Source: Endomychus coccineus
Taxonomy: Eukaryota > Arthropoda > Insecta > Coleoptera > Endomychidae
Assembly (NCBI GenBank): GCA_958510875.1
Contig: OY294067.1
Span: forward strand, 253,781,736-253,845,735
DNA length: 64,000 nt
Reading direction: 5' to 3'
The notes below the pieces were generated by a model. The model saw only the letters and a program-made list of their open reading frames with translations, was not told where the DNA came from and made no database searches. Shown here piece after piece: positions 45,346 through 57,975 of the stretch. The position numbers were made by a program, and so were the translations under genes. How positions within the stretch are numbered: position 1 is the first letter of the stretch; each line of letters begins with the position of its first letter.

Positions 45346-47050
45346 GTATGATAGAATTAGCTGAAAATGTCGGTAATTTTTGAATAATTCTGAGTTCGGA
45401 GAAAAAAATTGCTTCATATAGATAATTATGATACAAATTGAAGGAACTAAAATCGAACACTTTTTACTCGTCGCAACAGGTCCAAAAAAAATGGTAAAAA
45501 TGGCCAAAACCGGTTTTTCGCGTCGGACATCGTCGGATTGAGTTAAAAAGAAAAAAGCTTTTGATAAGCTCATGCGCCGTGAAAAGACGGAAAAAATGAA
45601 ATGCGGGTGAACCCGATTGAACCAGCATTGACCCCGCAAATTGCAAAAAACCATCGATTTTGCTCGAAATTTCAAATATTCATAACTCTTGTTCTTTTGA
45701 AAATTAAGAACTGAAATTTTGTAAGGTTGTAGATTTTGTGCGCACCAAGTACCAGACCAAATGTCAGCAAGATCGGATGTACAGCTTAATGAAAAAAAAA
45801 GCACTTTTGTAAAATGGCCCTAAAAAAGTTGTGGTGCGGTAACACGCTATTTTTTGTACGGGATCCTCATCTTCAATAGTTATTGAACAAGTTACCAAAT
45901 TTCCAACCTCTTTTCTTCCGTAAAAGTTGCTAAAACAATTATTTTAAATAATGGTATTTCGTGCGCTTGGCTGTGTGGGGCGCGTGGAAGGGAGAGCCGC
46001 CGCGCTAGACAACGCACACTCTACCGCAGCTCGGCTATCAGGCGTTTTCGAGCGTATGGGTTCAAAATGCAAACGATCGTAAAAAACAACAAAAAATACA
46101 TTGCGCTATTCGATCTATTCATTATTACTATTTATTCGTCATTTTCGGATGTGTATGGTATTTTAACATATTTTGTATTGTAATATATCAGATAACGATA
46201 AAAAGTAATACAAAAAGTTTGAAAAGTTCATTGATAAAACGTATTTAGTACATATTGTACTAAAAAATTGAATGCAAGTAGTAATATACGAAATTGCTCT
46301 TACTTATAGTATGTAAGGAATTACAAAATATTCTGTTATTTACTTCAGTTTATAAGATATTGTTGTTTTTTACGAGCGTTTGCATTTTGAAACCATACGC
46401 TCGTAAACGCCGGATAGCCGAGTGCGGTAGAGTGTGCGTTGGCTAGCGCGGCGGCTCTCCCTTCCACACGCTCCACACAGCCAAGTGCACGAAATACCAT
46501 TAGTTGTTCATTAACTATTGAAGAAGATGATCATGTGAAAAAAATAGAGCGTTACCGCACCATAACTTTTTTAGGGCCATTTTACAAAAGTGCTTTTTTT
46601 TGCATTAAGCTGCGGTTTGCAAAAAGTATACATCCGATCTTGCTGAAATTTTGTATGGTATTTGGTGGGTACAAAAGCTACAACGTAACAAAATTTCAGC
46701 TCTTAATTTTCAGAAGAACAAGAATTACGTATATTTGAAATTTCGAGCAAAATCGATGGTTTCTTGCAATTTGCGGGGTCACCGCTGGTCCAATCGGGTT
46801 CTGGCCCATTTTTTTCCGTCTTTTCACGGCGCATAAGCTTATTGAAAGTTTTTCCCTTTTTAGCTCAATCCGACGATGTCCGATGCGAAAAACCAGTTTT
46901 GGCCATTTTTACCATTTTTTTTGAACCTGTTGCGACGATTAAAAAATGTTCGATTTCAGTTCCTTCAATTTGTATCATAATTATCTATTTAAAGCAATTT
47001 TTTTCTCCGAACTCAGAATCAAAAACTTCAAAAAGCTAATTCTATCACAC
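45346..47050. mobile_element. giant palindromic (foldback) element 2, 1705 bp
   Basis: Left arm 45346-46091 and right arm 46362-47050 are inverse copies around a 270-bp AT-rich loop. Ends GTATGATAGAATTAGCT / AGCTAATTCTATCACAC are flanked by TA. The arms diverge by scattered changes and a few indels. No protein family is recognised. Confidence 0.85.
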
Positions 47051-47052
47051 TA

Positions 47053-48209
47053 GTAGTGAGTATTTCAAATTCACCAAATTTTGGCTATCAAAAACACATT
47101 GTACATAAATTTATGAAGAATCTGAATACAGCTGAAAAATTGTTATATAAAGAAATTGATTCCAAAGATAAGTAATTTAAGTAATTATTGTAATTAATCT
47201 ATAGTGATTCTAGCATTAATAAGAAATAGGGCTCACATTGGATATTCTGTGTGACTGAAGGAATCTTATGATTTGTTTCCGGGTATAAAATTTTAGCATA
47301 ATAAATAAAATATGTATTGCCCAATTGTTGATAATTTTCCTGAGGTTATGGCCCGGAAGCCAGCAACATTCCTGAATGACTCATTTCGCCAACGTCAATA
47401 ATATTTTTATTAATTATGTTTAACTTTGAGATAAGTGGTAGTCTGCCGTCGAAGGCCTGTTGGGGGGAGCGGAAATAGAGGTGAAATTATGTTGTAAAAC
47501 TTTTCAAAAATTTAATAGCCAAATCTGAAATTTTTAATAGCGATAATTTATCATATATCTACGAACCACGCAAGTCTGTAAAAGTATGCAAAATTAAATC
47601 ATATCGCAAAAGGTGAAATTTCGTTTGCTAATGATTTAATCCATAAAATATGAGAAAATAATGGTCTACCAGTCATTTCATAGGGGTAACGGCTTGAAAA
47701 ACTTAATCAAAGGTGCAGCGCTTCGCCCGGGCGTTGATTGAAAGAGTTCTCTTTCTATCAACGCCTCGGGTATTTTATATATTTTTTCATAGTTTGAATT
47801 TTACTCATAAACCGTCAACAAAGCTTGGATACAGTCTACTAGTCATTTTACGGAGCTAACGGTTTAAGAGACACAAATTTTAGGTTTTTGGTATGATTTG
47901 ATTTAGCATATTTCTCAGATACTTGCGTGGGAGATAGACACATGAACTCCCGCAGGTCTGATGTAAACCTAAGTTTGTTTGTTGTTTCTAGCTAAAAATT
48001 ACCGCTACTAAAAGTTTGAGCTTTGGGTATTGAATGTTTTCAACATAATTTCACCTCTACTGTCATGATCTCGGATCCTTTAAAGCCTCATTTAACAATT
48101 TTGAGTAGAATCGGACCATAATCACAAAACTCATTCGCCATATTGGAGCCGCCATCTTGCATTTTGAATTTTGACTAAAAAATCATTATCTCTGACCATT
48201 TTAATAATG
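47053..48209. other. no gene seen
   Basis: AT-rich spacer; contains GAGTTCTCTTTCTATCAAC near 47742, unassigned. Confidence 0.35.
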
Positions 48210-48995
48210 GTTCTTGACCCCCAGGTATGAATTATATATAAATTTTCTGGAAATAGGTCACACTAACACATAAGCTTATTATTAAAGTGAGGCAAATATG
48301 AAGAAAAAAGAGTAGGAAATATGATCATACCTATATATGAAAGAAATTCAGTTGAAATATGGAAAAAAAATTTTTAATATGAAATTATTTAAAAATTAAT
48401 ATTTTAACTTTCAGAATCAATTCCTTTTTAATGGGGTAGTTTGAAATAAAACAAAACATAGTTCAATATTTTGTTATTTGAAAATATATGTACCAAAACA
48501 ATTTTTACATGATTAATTTAATTATTAAAACAATAAACAATTGAGTATTTCTCGAAATTCTCTAACAAAAAGTTTCGCCTCCTATCAGTATACATATGTT
48601 TGAATGCCGAAAAACTTCTCTCTACGTCAACAGACGTAATAGGGACGTTTTCTAAATGTGAAAAAATTTCTGGTTCCAATGTAAATGTTTCATCAAAATC
48701 TCCAATTAAAGTATTGGCTGCTTACAAAAGGAATTTGTAGCCATGGTTCTTCTTCAATTACTGCTTTGAATTTTTCGTATATTTGGTTTTTGATAAGGGT
48801 ATATTTGACGTCACCAATACTCGACATAAATCTTGCCTGAATTCTTGCTCACTTGAAGTCTTGGCAACATTAGATTGAAAGCACTTTGATGTAAAAAAAC
48901 TTAAGTTTGCTTCCACATTATACGAGCCCCTATATATTTTAAAACATGGAGTTTTAATTTATCTTGTTTGTAACTTCTCAAATCATATTGGACTA

Positions 48996-49290
48996 CAGGG
49001 TGGAGTAATCCTCGGTCGTAGTTCTATAACTCCTTCGAAATAAAACGTAACAATTATTTTAAATGAAACTGGTCAATGGTGGATGAAAACGACCATTTTT
49101 TAAAATTTTTTTGGAGCCGTTATAATTACCTCTACGTAACCTTCAAATACGTTTTTAATTATCCAGCCGAATTCTAAGAATTTTTTTTTTTGAATATGTG
49201 CGTTTGTCCACCCATTGACCGGGTTCATTCAAGAAAATTGTTTTGTTTCAAAGGAGTTATTGGACTAGCATCAAAGTTTGCCCCACCCTG
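48996..49290. mobile_element. 295-bp mariner-type MITE nested in the hAT
   Basis: Ends CAGGGTGGAGTAATCC and, reversed, CAGGGTGGGGCAAACT, flanked by TA on both sides. No coding frame. Confidence 0.75.
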
Positions 49291-49794
49291 TATGCCAGAG
49301 GAAAGGAACACTCTTTATACCGAAAAATCCTAATATTTGAAATCTTAAAAAGTTACGTAAAATACACCTTGTGCATATTTAATAAACCCTCTTCATGACA
49401 CACCTGGTATAGCTTGTTTTTTAGAAACATTTTTTATGTTGAAAAGTCTATATAGCTTTGAAAATAATAAATTTGTACTTATTTTGCTGCAGACTGAGCA
49501 GAATACTTTTCCCACGTCCATAGACAACTCTGGAAATGGTTTAATCCACATAGACATTTTGATACCACTTGCCATTTTAAATAGACAACTGGTACACTTC
49601 AAAATCTAAATTTAAATTAACTCTTAAATTGTCCACACAACTTTAAAGAAAACTTTTAATAATTATGCCCCTCCTCGTGCCCTTAGTTTGGCAACAAATA
49701 AATGGACCCCAACGGTGTCGGGTTATTAATTCTTAGTACCTACTTCCGGATTAAGTGAATATTTTAAACATCAACAATATTATTGGGATTTACC

Positions 49795-49981
49795 CATCGA
49801 CATATACATACGGACTGCGCGTGGCAATGATAACCGCGGCTAGTGCAGGCGTGAGAGAGGGAAAACAGTACGCAGCGGCCAATAGAAACGCGATAGAGCC
49901 GGCCTTTTCGTTTTCCCTCTCTCTCGCCTGCACTAGCCGCGCTTATCATTGCCACGCGCAGTCCATATGTATATGTCGATG
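49795..49981. mobile_element. 187-bp palindromic MITE nested in the hAT
   Basis: Inverted arms of about 70 bp start CATCGACATATACATACGGA and run through GTGGCAATGATAACCGC. Flanks GATTTACC / AATTTACC match at seven of eight positions. GC-rich compared with its surroundings. Confidence 0.8.
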
Positions 49982-50258
49982 AATTTACCAGTAATTGTCC
50001 TTTTCTTAAAATTATACCTGCTACATGCAAAACCAGTCAAGCAACACAAATTGAGAGCTTTTAAATTTACTTTACTCGCAAAAATAATACAATTTTTGGT
50101 TAAATTGTATAGGAAGGAATTGTTTGTAAGATTGTTACTGATATGGTAAAAATTAAAAAAAAGTAAAAAATATGAAAAATTCGGAAAAAGTTCATACAAT
50201 ATGAAAAATATGCCAAATATGAAAATTTCATAAATGCCTCACTTTACTTATTATTTTC

Positions 50259-50300
50259 GTCTTTACGTACGTTACGGTCTCACGATCATCATCAGAAGAC
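50259..50300 (-). ncRNA. decayed hammerhead ribozyme (GTAAC)
   Basis: CTGATGA and both stem I strands are intact, but GAAAC has become GTAAC and stem II carries one mismatch. Predicted inactive. Confidence 0.65.
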
Positions 50301-51830
50301 GTATCAACATCTAAAACGGGATTTTTCAAAACTGATTGTACCAGCATAAAGCGTCCTTAACCCACCAATTTAAATTTTAAATGCTCACGTTGCCGAAACG
50401 AACAGAAACACGCCTAATCGAAATTGTAACACATTAATGTTCTAAGTATAAGAATATGTATCAAAAATTCATTGTTTAGCAATTTTCTTATAAGCTTCGA
50501 AATCATTTCAAGCAATGTTTGAATACGCCTGAAACCACACACTGAAAGATACGAAGGTATTCACTTTCGAACCAGATGTTAAAGATTTATGAGGTAATAG
50601 AAAAAGGTTGTCAGACCTTATTAGAAATAATGTTATTTGAGCATTCTACCTAAAATATACTTTCAACATTATGAAGACGCATGTAGGAATTTGCAAGGGT
50701 TAAATTAGTATAAATCTGACCTAGTTATTGAACAATTTCCACTGTAAACTTAAATTTACTTGTGAAATAGAACAGAGCAAAAACATAAATTTTCTAGATA
50801 TGAAAATTAAACATGATTCAGATGAAAAAATAAAAACTAAAAAAGTTTGGTCTCAACAATATCTTCATTTTAATTTAATTGCACCAACAAGTTATAAAAA
50901 AAATGTGTTACAAACAGCCTTACAGATCGCGCTGTTAAATTATCCATCCCTAAAATTTGAAAATTGTTCGTAATACACTGGAAATGAATGACTACTCAAA
51001 AACATTTTTCAACCCCATCATTGAAGAAAGAAGAATAAACAAAATCTATAATGGAACGTCATATATAAATAACACAAATTGTAATACAGATAATTTTATA
51101 ACATTACCATACATTCCGGAGACCTCAGAGAAAATTAAGAGATGTTCAAAAAAATATGATATAGAGGTTGCGCATAACTACTAATTGTGTTGGTAAATAT
51201 TAGACTTATACAGGAATCTCTAGGCAAATATTTGCAAAAAAGTATAGTACTAGAAACAAAAACTCCACCGCCCTTGCTAAACATTGTTTTGATTATAACC
51301 ATCAATTTGATTACAAAAATGTTAATATTTTAAATAGAGAAACCAATTATTATAAAATATCTATTATGGAGATGATTCATATAAAACGTGACTCCAAATC
51401 TGTAAATCATAGAGCAGTCGTTCAATTTTTAAGTCAGCTTTATACTTATTTAATTAAATGAAACTCTCGCAAATTCCTACATGCGTCTCTATGATGTTTA
51501 AAGTATATTTTAGGTAGAATGCTCAAATAGCAATATTTCTAATAAGGTCTGAAAACCTTTTTATATTACCTCATGAATCTTTAACATCTGGTTCGAAAGT
51601 GGATACTTTCGTATTTTTCAGTGTGTGTGTGTGGTTTCAGTCGTATTCAAACATTGCTTGAAATGACTTCTTCGAATTGCATAAGAAAATTGCTAAGCAT
51701 AGTACTCTTGATACGTATTCATATACTTAACACATAAATGTGTTACAATTTCGATTACTCGTGTTTCTATTCGTTTCGGTCATGTGGGAATGTGTTAGTG
51801 TGACATATTTCTCGAATAATCATCTCTGAC

Positions 51831-53669
51831 CCCAAAAACACCCATATACCAATTTTAAACAGAATCTGACTATAAGCACGAAATACGTCCATCTTGTTTT
51901 TTCTCTTATAAATGGTATAATGTATTACACCCGAATTATGAACACATGCCAAATTACAAGTTAATTGGAAGACTAGAAATTTAAAACAAGGCAAGTGAAA
52001 TAAAAGCTTGTAAAAAGGGCACATGGACGACTAACCAATTCAAACGCTCGGCCTACTCTGAATAAATGTTATTCGATGGCTCAAAATGTGAATTACGAGG
52101 AACAACGAACAAGTAGTAGTAATAACTTGTTAATCAAAGCGTAATGATAAGTATTGTAAATAGCAGTATCTAACAAAACATACACATTCTGTGCTATTCA
52201 GGAATGAAATAGTTCCCACTTGTAATACTAATAATTGTAGAAATGGAAGGACATATTTTATGGTCTTATGATAATCTGTGGCGGCCTACAAGTTCAATTT
52301 AATAGGACTATTGACCATGCTATCCATTGAACTATAATAATAGTTCAATAATGTTATCTGATGGAGCTTGAAATTTTACATGCATAGATAGATATTATGT
52401 TTTTATGAGTTGAGTGTGAATATTAGGAAGTGAATTGTATATTGTACATAACCTAAATATTTTTAAAATGCATCATTCGAAATTTCTCGTACTATTTTTT
52501 TAAGAAATGAATAATCTTTACTTACTGATAGATTGTCGGTAGTTGAACAATTGAAGTACTTATTTTGAAAAGATATAAAAACAAAGAATTTTTCTACATT
52601 TGATTAACGAAAATATTTTCATAATTGCAATAATAAAATCGGTCATCCTCACAACGTAAATTGAATATTTAAGAATTTCTAGGAAATAAATATTTTAGAT
52701 TTAGAACTGGATAGAAATAAAAATAATTTTGAAGCAAAATTCCTTTGTATTTGTATTAACAATGAAAACTTTCAACAATTAATAAAAAATAACAGTGAAT
52801 TTGAGATTTCAAAATATTGCTAGTAATATTGGAATTCTTGCTGGAAATATCACCTCCTTTGAGAAACCCCTCGACACGTCACTGGTTCCTGTAAAACATT
52901 CAAAGAAAATGGGTTAGAACTTGATGCTACAAAGACGTCCCGAGTAGGTTCAAGGTAACATCAAGTTGCTAAGCAATTTCAAATCACATTGAAAACTAAT
53001 AATTCAACTATAATTATGAGTTGTTCAAATTATATGGAAGTTGTGGTGTACCTACTTCCAATTAAATTTAACAGTATCTTATTAATGCAATAAATGCGTC
53101 ACTTGTGGTTAACTAATATATATCAAAACTCAATTAAAAATTTTAGAATGATTCATAATTTGGACAGGTGAAATTTGGTATCAAAGTTTTAACGAGAAAT
53201 TTGCAAACTTTGAGTGATACTAGAAAGAAAAGAAGACTGTTTCATAATCACAGAATAATGGTATGGTTGTTTCTTTTGTAGAAAAGTACAATTTCAGTTG
53301 CAAGTGTTAATGACACTCCAATCTATTTTTGGATATGTTAATTAGCACTCATTAGAATATTAGATTCTTAGTTTATGGTTATCTTTAATAAACATCTAGT
53401 TTTAGCTAATATGTCAACTTTGGGACTTTTTGGCAATATTGGCATAAATTAAAGTTTCACGACTTCACATCCATAAATGAATGAATTTGCGTTAACTGTG
53501 ACCTTCACAGAATAGTTGGATAGCTGTGTCAGTTAACAGATAATGTAGATTTGAGTATAGTAGTGATAACCTTTCGAACCTTTTATTCAAAAAAATGTTT
53601 CCTTACAAAGGAACCTAGAATGATTTTAACGTGAACAGATATGTCGAACTTACGGCTCTGGGCAATAAT
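51831..53669. other. no gene seen
   Basis: AT-rich spacer with only short chance frames. Confidence 0.4.
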
Positions 53670-53671
53670 TA

Positions 53672-54978
53672 GTCCAGGCAATAAGCACGGAAAAAGACCA
53701 TAATAAAAAAAAATATAGTAAGCTAGAATTTCCAAATTTTTCTTGCATTTTGTTCCTAATACCCCATAGATCTTCATGACTATCAAGACCGCGGGGGTCG
53801 ACCTTCCTACCCCCTCAAAACGGGGTTTCAACCCCTCAGAGGAGCATTCTTATAAACAGTCCAAAATTAATGAATTAAGAGCCGAAAATGACCCCTAGTA
53901 TGTTTTTTGGGTCGCTGATCACGGTTCCCCAGTTAGTTCTCTCGGAAAACTCCCTCCAGATGGGAAATTTGGAAAATTTATATATAATATATAACTTATA
54001 AGTTTGTTGCAAAAATGACCTCTAGTAGATTTTTTGGGTCGCTGATCACGATTTCGCTGTAATTTCTCCCAAAAAAGTCTCCGGATGGAAAATTCGGGAA
54101 ATTTGAGATTTTCCTGAGACGTTTGTGGATAATAAAGAATAATTTCGTTGCAAAAATTACCTCCAGTAGGTTTTTTGGGTCGCTGATCACGATTCCGCTG
54201 TAATTTTTCCCAAAAAAGTCTCTCCAGATGGAAAATTTGGGAAATTTGAGATTTTCCTGAGACGGTTATGAATAATAAAGTATAATTTTGTTGCAAAAAT
54301 GACATCTAGTAGGTTTTTCGGGTCGTTGAACACGATTCCGATGTTATTTTTCCTAAAAACTCTTCAGATGGAAAATTCGGAAAACTCCCTCCAGATGGGA
54401 AATTTGGGATTTTCCATCTGGAGAGAGTTTTTTGGGAAAAATAACAGCGGAATCGTGATCAGCGACTCAAAATACCTACTAGATGTCATTTTTGCAACAA
54501 AATTATACTTTATTATTCATAACCGTCTCAGGAAAATCTCAAATTTCCCGAATTTTCCGTCTGGAGAGAGTTTTTTGGGAAAAATAACAGCGGATTCGTG
54601 ATCAATGACCCAACAAACTTACTAGAGGTCATTTTTGCAACAAAATTATGAATTATATATTATATATATATTTTCCAAATTTCCCATCTGGAGGGAGTTT
54701 TCCGAGTAAATTAACTGCGGAATCGTGATCAGCGACCCAAAAAACATACTGGGGGTCATTTTCGACTCTTAATAAATCGATTTTCTAAACTTTTGGATTG
54801 TATTTATAAGAATACTCCTCTGAGGGGTTGAAACCTCGTTTTGGGGAGGTAGAAAGGTCGACCCCCGTGGTCTCGATAGTCATGAATGATCTAAGGGGTA
54901 TTAGGAACAAAATGCAAAAAAAAATTTGATATTCTATATTACTATATTTTTTTTTATTTTCTGGATCGTTGCCTGGAC
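53672..54978. mobile_element. giant palindromic (foldback) element 3 with internal tandem repeats, 1307 bp
   Basis: Ends GTCCAGGCAA / TTGCCTGGAC are flanked by TA. The left arm runs to about 54405 and the right arm from about 54410. Each arm is built of roughly 127-143-bp units containing TTTTTTGGGTCGCTGATCAC; the unit recurs at about 53911, 54038, 54179 and 54322, and inverted near 54455, 54597 and 54728. Confidence 0.85.
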
Positions 54979-54980
54979 TA

Positions 54981-55750
54981 AATTGTCTATCTAGCTTGTG
55001 CATAAAAATGAATTTTTAACGTATTATGGTGTCGAATAGGAAGAAAATCATGAAAAAGATAACAATAGTCCATCCAAGTTGAACACATTATGCAATCAAT
55101 GTATGAATTGGAAATAAAAGGTTCATTAAAAAAAAAATGCAATTATCAATAATTATGCAACGAGCAATCCCCATCCAATTCGAAAAAACAGTAATAGATA
55201 TCTAAGCAAGTAGTATGTATATGCTAACGTGATATAATAAAAGTTGGCAGGTCGTCTATTATGAACACGACTCCAGGTATCAATCAGCTATAGCTGTTAA
55301 ATTCAATTGTTTAGAATTGTCAAAATTTGGAATGAATTGATATTTTTCTAGGGATCTGAATTGCTCAACATCATATATTAGGTGTTATAAGAGAGACGCC
55401 TGAAATTAATTTTTAACGTCTCAATTTCGATCCATTGAGAAGTTACGCCTCTGGAATGACTCGAGAATTAGAGGCTGTAGAATAAGTAATAAATGAATGC
55501 CACTATAATTATAACGTTTGTTGTGTAATAAATGCAGTGATATCATTAAAATTATGCTACAATTCACCTGGTTGAGCACCTAAAAAAACTATAGATATTA
55601 AAATAAATTACATGTATCCTGTTCATTTGACATTGATGATTTAGGTACATACTACATACATGGCAACAATTCATATATTACTCATAAGATTAAAGTAACT
55701 TAGACGTGAAGCGTGGAACTTGAAGTTGAAAACTGATTCGATTGAAATTA
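54981..55750. other. no gene seen
   Basis: AT-rich spacer. Confidence 0.35.
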
Positions 55751-55754
55751 CTAC

Positions 55755-56400
55755 AAGCGCAACCTTTCCATGGCCTGGATTGACTACCGCAAGACATTTG
55801 ATTTAACATCACATGAGCTATTAGCATACTTGTTCCAATGCCTTGTGGTACCAACCACACTAGCGAGATGCATAGAGCATCTGTTCTATGGAAAACTGGT
55901 TTTGGCATCACATCAGGCACACGACGAGTCTTGAGAGAATTGGTAACATTCAAGAGGGGTGGTTTGCAAGGAGACTCCTTGAGTCCGCTCTTGTTCAACA
56001 TCTCACTGCTGCCGCTCTTCATTGCGTTAAAACGGACTTGTGGAATTACTCTGGATCACCGAACGCCCGGAAACATCACCCATTTATTTCACATGAATGA
56101 CCTGAAACTGTATGCCTCTGAGGAGAAAAACTTCCATCAAGCTTACAACATGGTTCAAGGATATACACGAGCCGTAGGCATGGAGTTGGGATTGGACAAG
56201 TATGCAGTATTTCATTTGAGGGGAGGACGATCTCCGGAAGTGCAGCTTGCTGATTGAAACATCTTTAAATATCTTGATGCTGGAGAGACCTATCGAGACC
56301 TGGGAATTGAACAGCGTCCTAATTATGACGCTTCCCAGGTAAAGGTGACTCTTCGCGGCAAGTACAGAAACCTGACAACTGAGAGTATGGTGCGCTATTT
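55755..56400 (+). pseudogene. R2-type LINE reverse transcriptase fragment
   Basis: The plus strand reads MAWIDYRKTFDLTSHELLAY (55770 on), then after a frameshift near 55910 GGLQGDSLSPLLFNISLLPL, then ITHLFHMNDLKLYA, where the usual DD of the catalytic box is ND. The frame stops at 56257 and resumes with a YLGIEQ-like block to about 56340. AWIDYRKAFD and GGLQGDSLSPLLF point to the R2/R4/NeSL group. Base composition is less AT-rich than the surroundings. Confidence 0.75.
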
Positions 56401-56499
56401 AGAGATTCAGAATTATAGGTCCAGTATTTTTTTAGCGCAATTTAAATTTCCAACGTTACTCAGAGCTTTAAATAATATCCAACCCTTTGTGGAAAATGA

Positions 56500-56804
56500 A
56501 GTGCCTGCAAGAGAACCAGCAAATTTAATTTGACAGCAGGACGGTGCTCCCTAGCACAGAAGTCAAGAAGTACCAGCTATTTCAATGCATAATATAGTGA
56601 GTGGATTGGGGAAGATGGTTATTATGCCTCGCCTACGAGGAGCCTCGACTTAACCCCCCTAGATTTTTTCTATGGGGTATACTTAAAGATCTAATATACA
56701 AACACAAACCATCAACTGCGCAGGAACTTCAACGTTGGATTCGAGAAGTTATTCAATATCTAAATGGAACTGAATATAATATGAATATGCCGTTATGTAT
56801 TTAG
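56500..56804 (+). pseudogene. mariner-like transposase scrap
   Basis: The plus strand reads QQDGAP near 56537, then after breaks LDFFLWGILKDLIYKHKPST and a C-terminal tail to 56804. This is the region of the second and third catalytic residues of a DDE_3 transposase, with stops and deletions. Confidence 0.65.
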
Positions 56805-57731
56805 AAAATCTTTATACCACTTGTATTGCTCAAAATGGAGAGCATATAGAACACTCGCGTGCAATAATTATTATACCTTGTCTTTAATTAAGTTATTAGT
56901 ATAATTAGTCCAGTCACCCTGGTGTTCAAATCCCCGCAAAACCGTTTTTTTCACACAGGGGTATGAGACTTTTTTTTTATAGGATTTTTGGGTCGCTGAA
57001 AACGATGATGTCACTCAAAAATGGCGCCGAGCGCCGCTAACTGAGGTAAGGCTGTTTTTGATCATTTTTTTAGGTCAAAAATGGGTCTTTTGGGGCCAAA
57101 CAAAATTCTGTGGCAAGCCTGTGGCCCCCCGCACTTTGCCCATCGAAAACGAATCACGAAGCATATAATGGAAATGTTTGGCGCCATTTTGAAATTTTTG
57201 ACACTTGGAAAAATCGTAAAAAAATCCTAAAAAAATAGTAACAAAAATCGGAAAAATAAACTATTCTGGATCGAAATAGAGAACACTAATACACAACTTT
57301 CTGCTCAAAATTTATCAAGGTAGCTATAGTTGAACTCGAGATATGGGTTCCGAGACCTTTTGGCCGCTAGGGGGCGCAATTTTGAGTTCTGGAGAAAAAT
57401 CTTTCGGCAGCAGTTAAGTGAGTCATCGTCCAATCTAAATACAAGTTTGTGGCCTCGAACCTGTCATAGAAACATTTTGGCGGTGGTTTAAAGCCCACAA
57501 ATGGAAAATGACTGAACGTTATGGCGCTCTAGCGGGGAAATAACAAACTATAAAAAAAATGTCAGATGAACAAAAAAATAGGAAATTTTCCGATCTTTAA
57601 TTTATCATTGGTACAGTTTTTCTCTAAAACCCCTTGTTTTCCCAGAAAACTCCAATAAACAGAAAAAGGCTCCCCGGACGACTATGCTGTGTTAATTTTG
57701 TATCTCAGCATTTTTTTATTTATTTTGAATG

Positions 57732-57912
57732 ACTTGTGTGTAAGTGAGTAGGTGTATGTGTGAGTGAGTAGGTGTATGTGTGAGTGAGTAGGTGTATGTG
57801 TGAGTGAGTAAGTGTATGTGTGAGTGAGTAAGTGTATGTGTGAGTGAGTAGGTGTATGTGTGAGTGAGTAGGTGTATGTGTGAGTGAGTAAGTGTATGTG
57901 TGAGTGAGTAGT
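57732..57912. repeat. 20-bp minisatellite, about nine units
   Basis: The unit is AGTAGGTGTATGTGTGAGTG with A/G variation at one position. A short inverse version (CACTCACACATGCACCTACT) lies at 58810-58850 on the other side of the cargo. Confidence 0.9.
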
Positions 57913-57975
57913 GGTGTGCATGGATAGAAAGGTGTGTATTTACGCGTACGCGCGCACGTGTGTGCAGCTGTGTAC

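Larger units (their letters stand above)
48283..50246 (-). mobile_element. hAT transposon remnant with 8-bp TSD CTTATTAT
   Basis: Ends TAAAGTGAGGCAAATATGAA and, reversed, TAAAGTGAGGCATTTATGAA. CTTATTAT flanks both sides (48275-48282, 50247-50254). The minus strand codes a BED-like zinc-finger start (MDVGKVFCSVCSKI, 49602-49393). Near 48520-48660 it codes the hAT dimerisation motif (SVDVERSFSAFKHMYTDRRR across frameshifts). The middle is largely deleted and invaded by a MITE at 48996-49290; another lies at 49795-49981. Confidence 0.85.
48210..51830 (+). pseudogene. Penelope-like element family 2, split by a hAT insertion
   Basis: 48210-48282 and 50247-50420 together form one minus-orientation pLTR, interrupted by the hAT at 48283-50246. 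Minus-orientation 3' sequence follows (50420-50720, the inverse of 51430-51770). The plus strand then has an RT C-terminal fragment (ININFLDMKIKH-like, 50728-50973), IPETSEKIKRCSKKYDIEV (to 51184), a decayed GIY-YIG tail and FDYNHQFDYKNVNILNRET, ending near 51460. A plus pLTR follows to about 51830. There are multiple stops and frameshifts. Confidence 0.75.

Noticed and set aside
45325..47039. Frames of 60-159 aa in palindrome 2
   Set aside because: The same sequence is read on both arms; no family resemblance and no start or splice context.
49755..50030. Overlapping frames of 75-88 aa on both strands
   Set aside because: They are mirror products of the palindromic MITE at 49795-49981, with no homology to anything known.
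53919..54601. Repetitive frames (NFPSGE.., SDPKNLLEV..) in palindrome 3
   Set aside because: Products of the tandem repeat units; low complexity and mirrored on the other arm.
41035..54978. Polinton/Maverick termini (AGT..ACT ends of the palindromes)
   Set aside because: No 6-bp duplications and no Polinton genes; TA flanks fit all four elements better.
56908..56945. GTTCAAATCC resembling a tRNA B box
   Set aside because: No A box or cloverleaf partner upstream; it is the terminus of palindrome 4.
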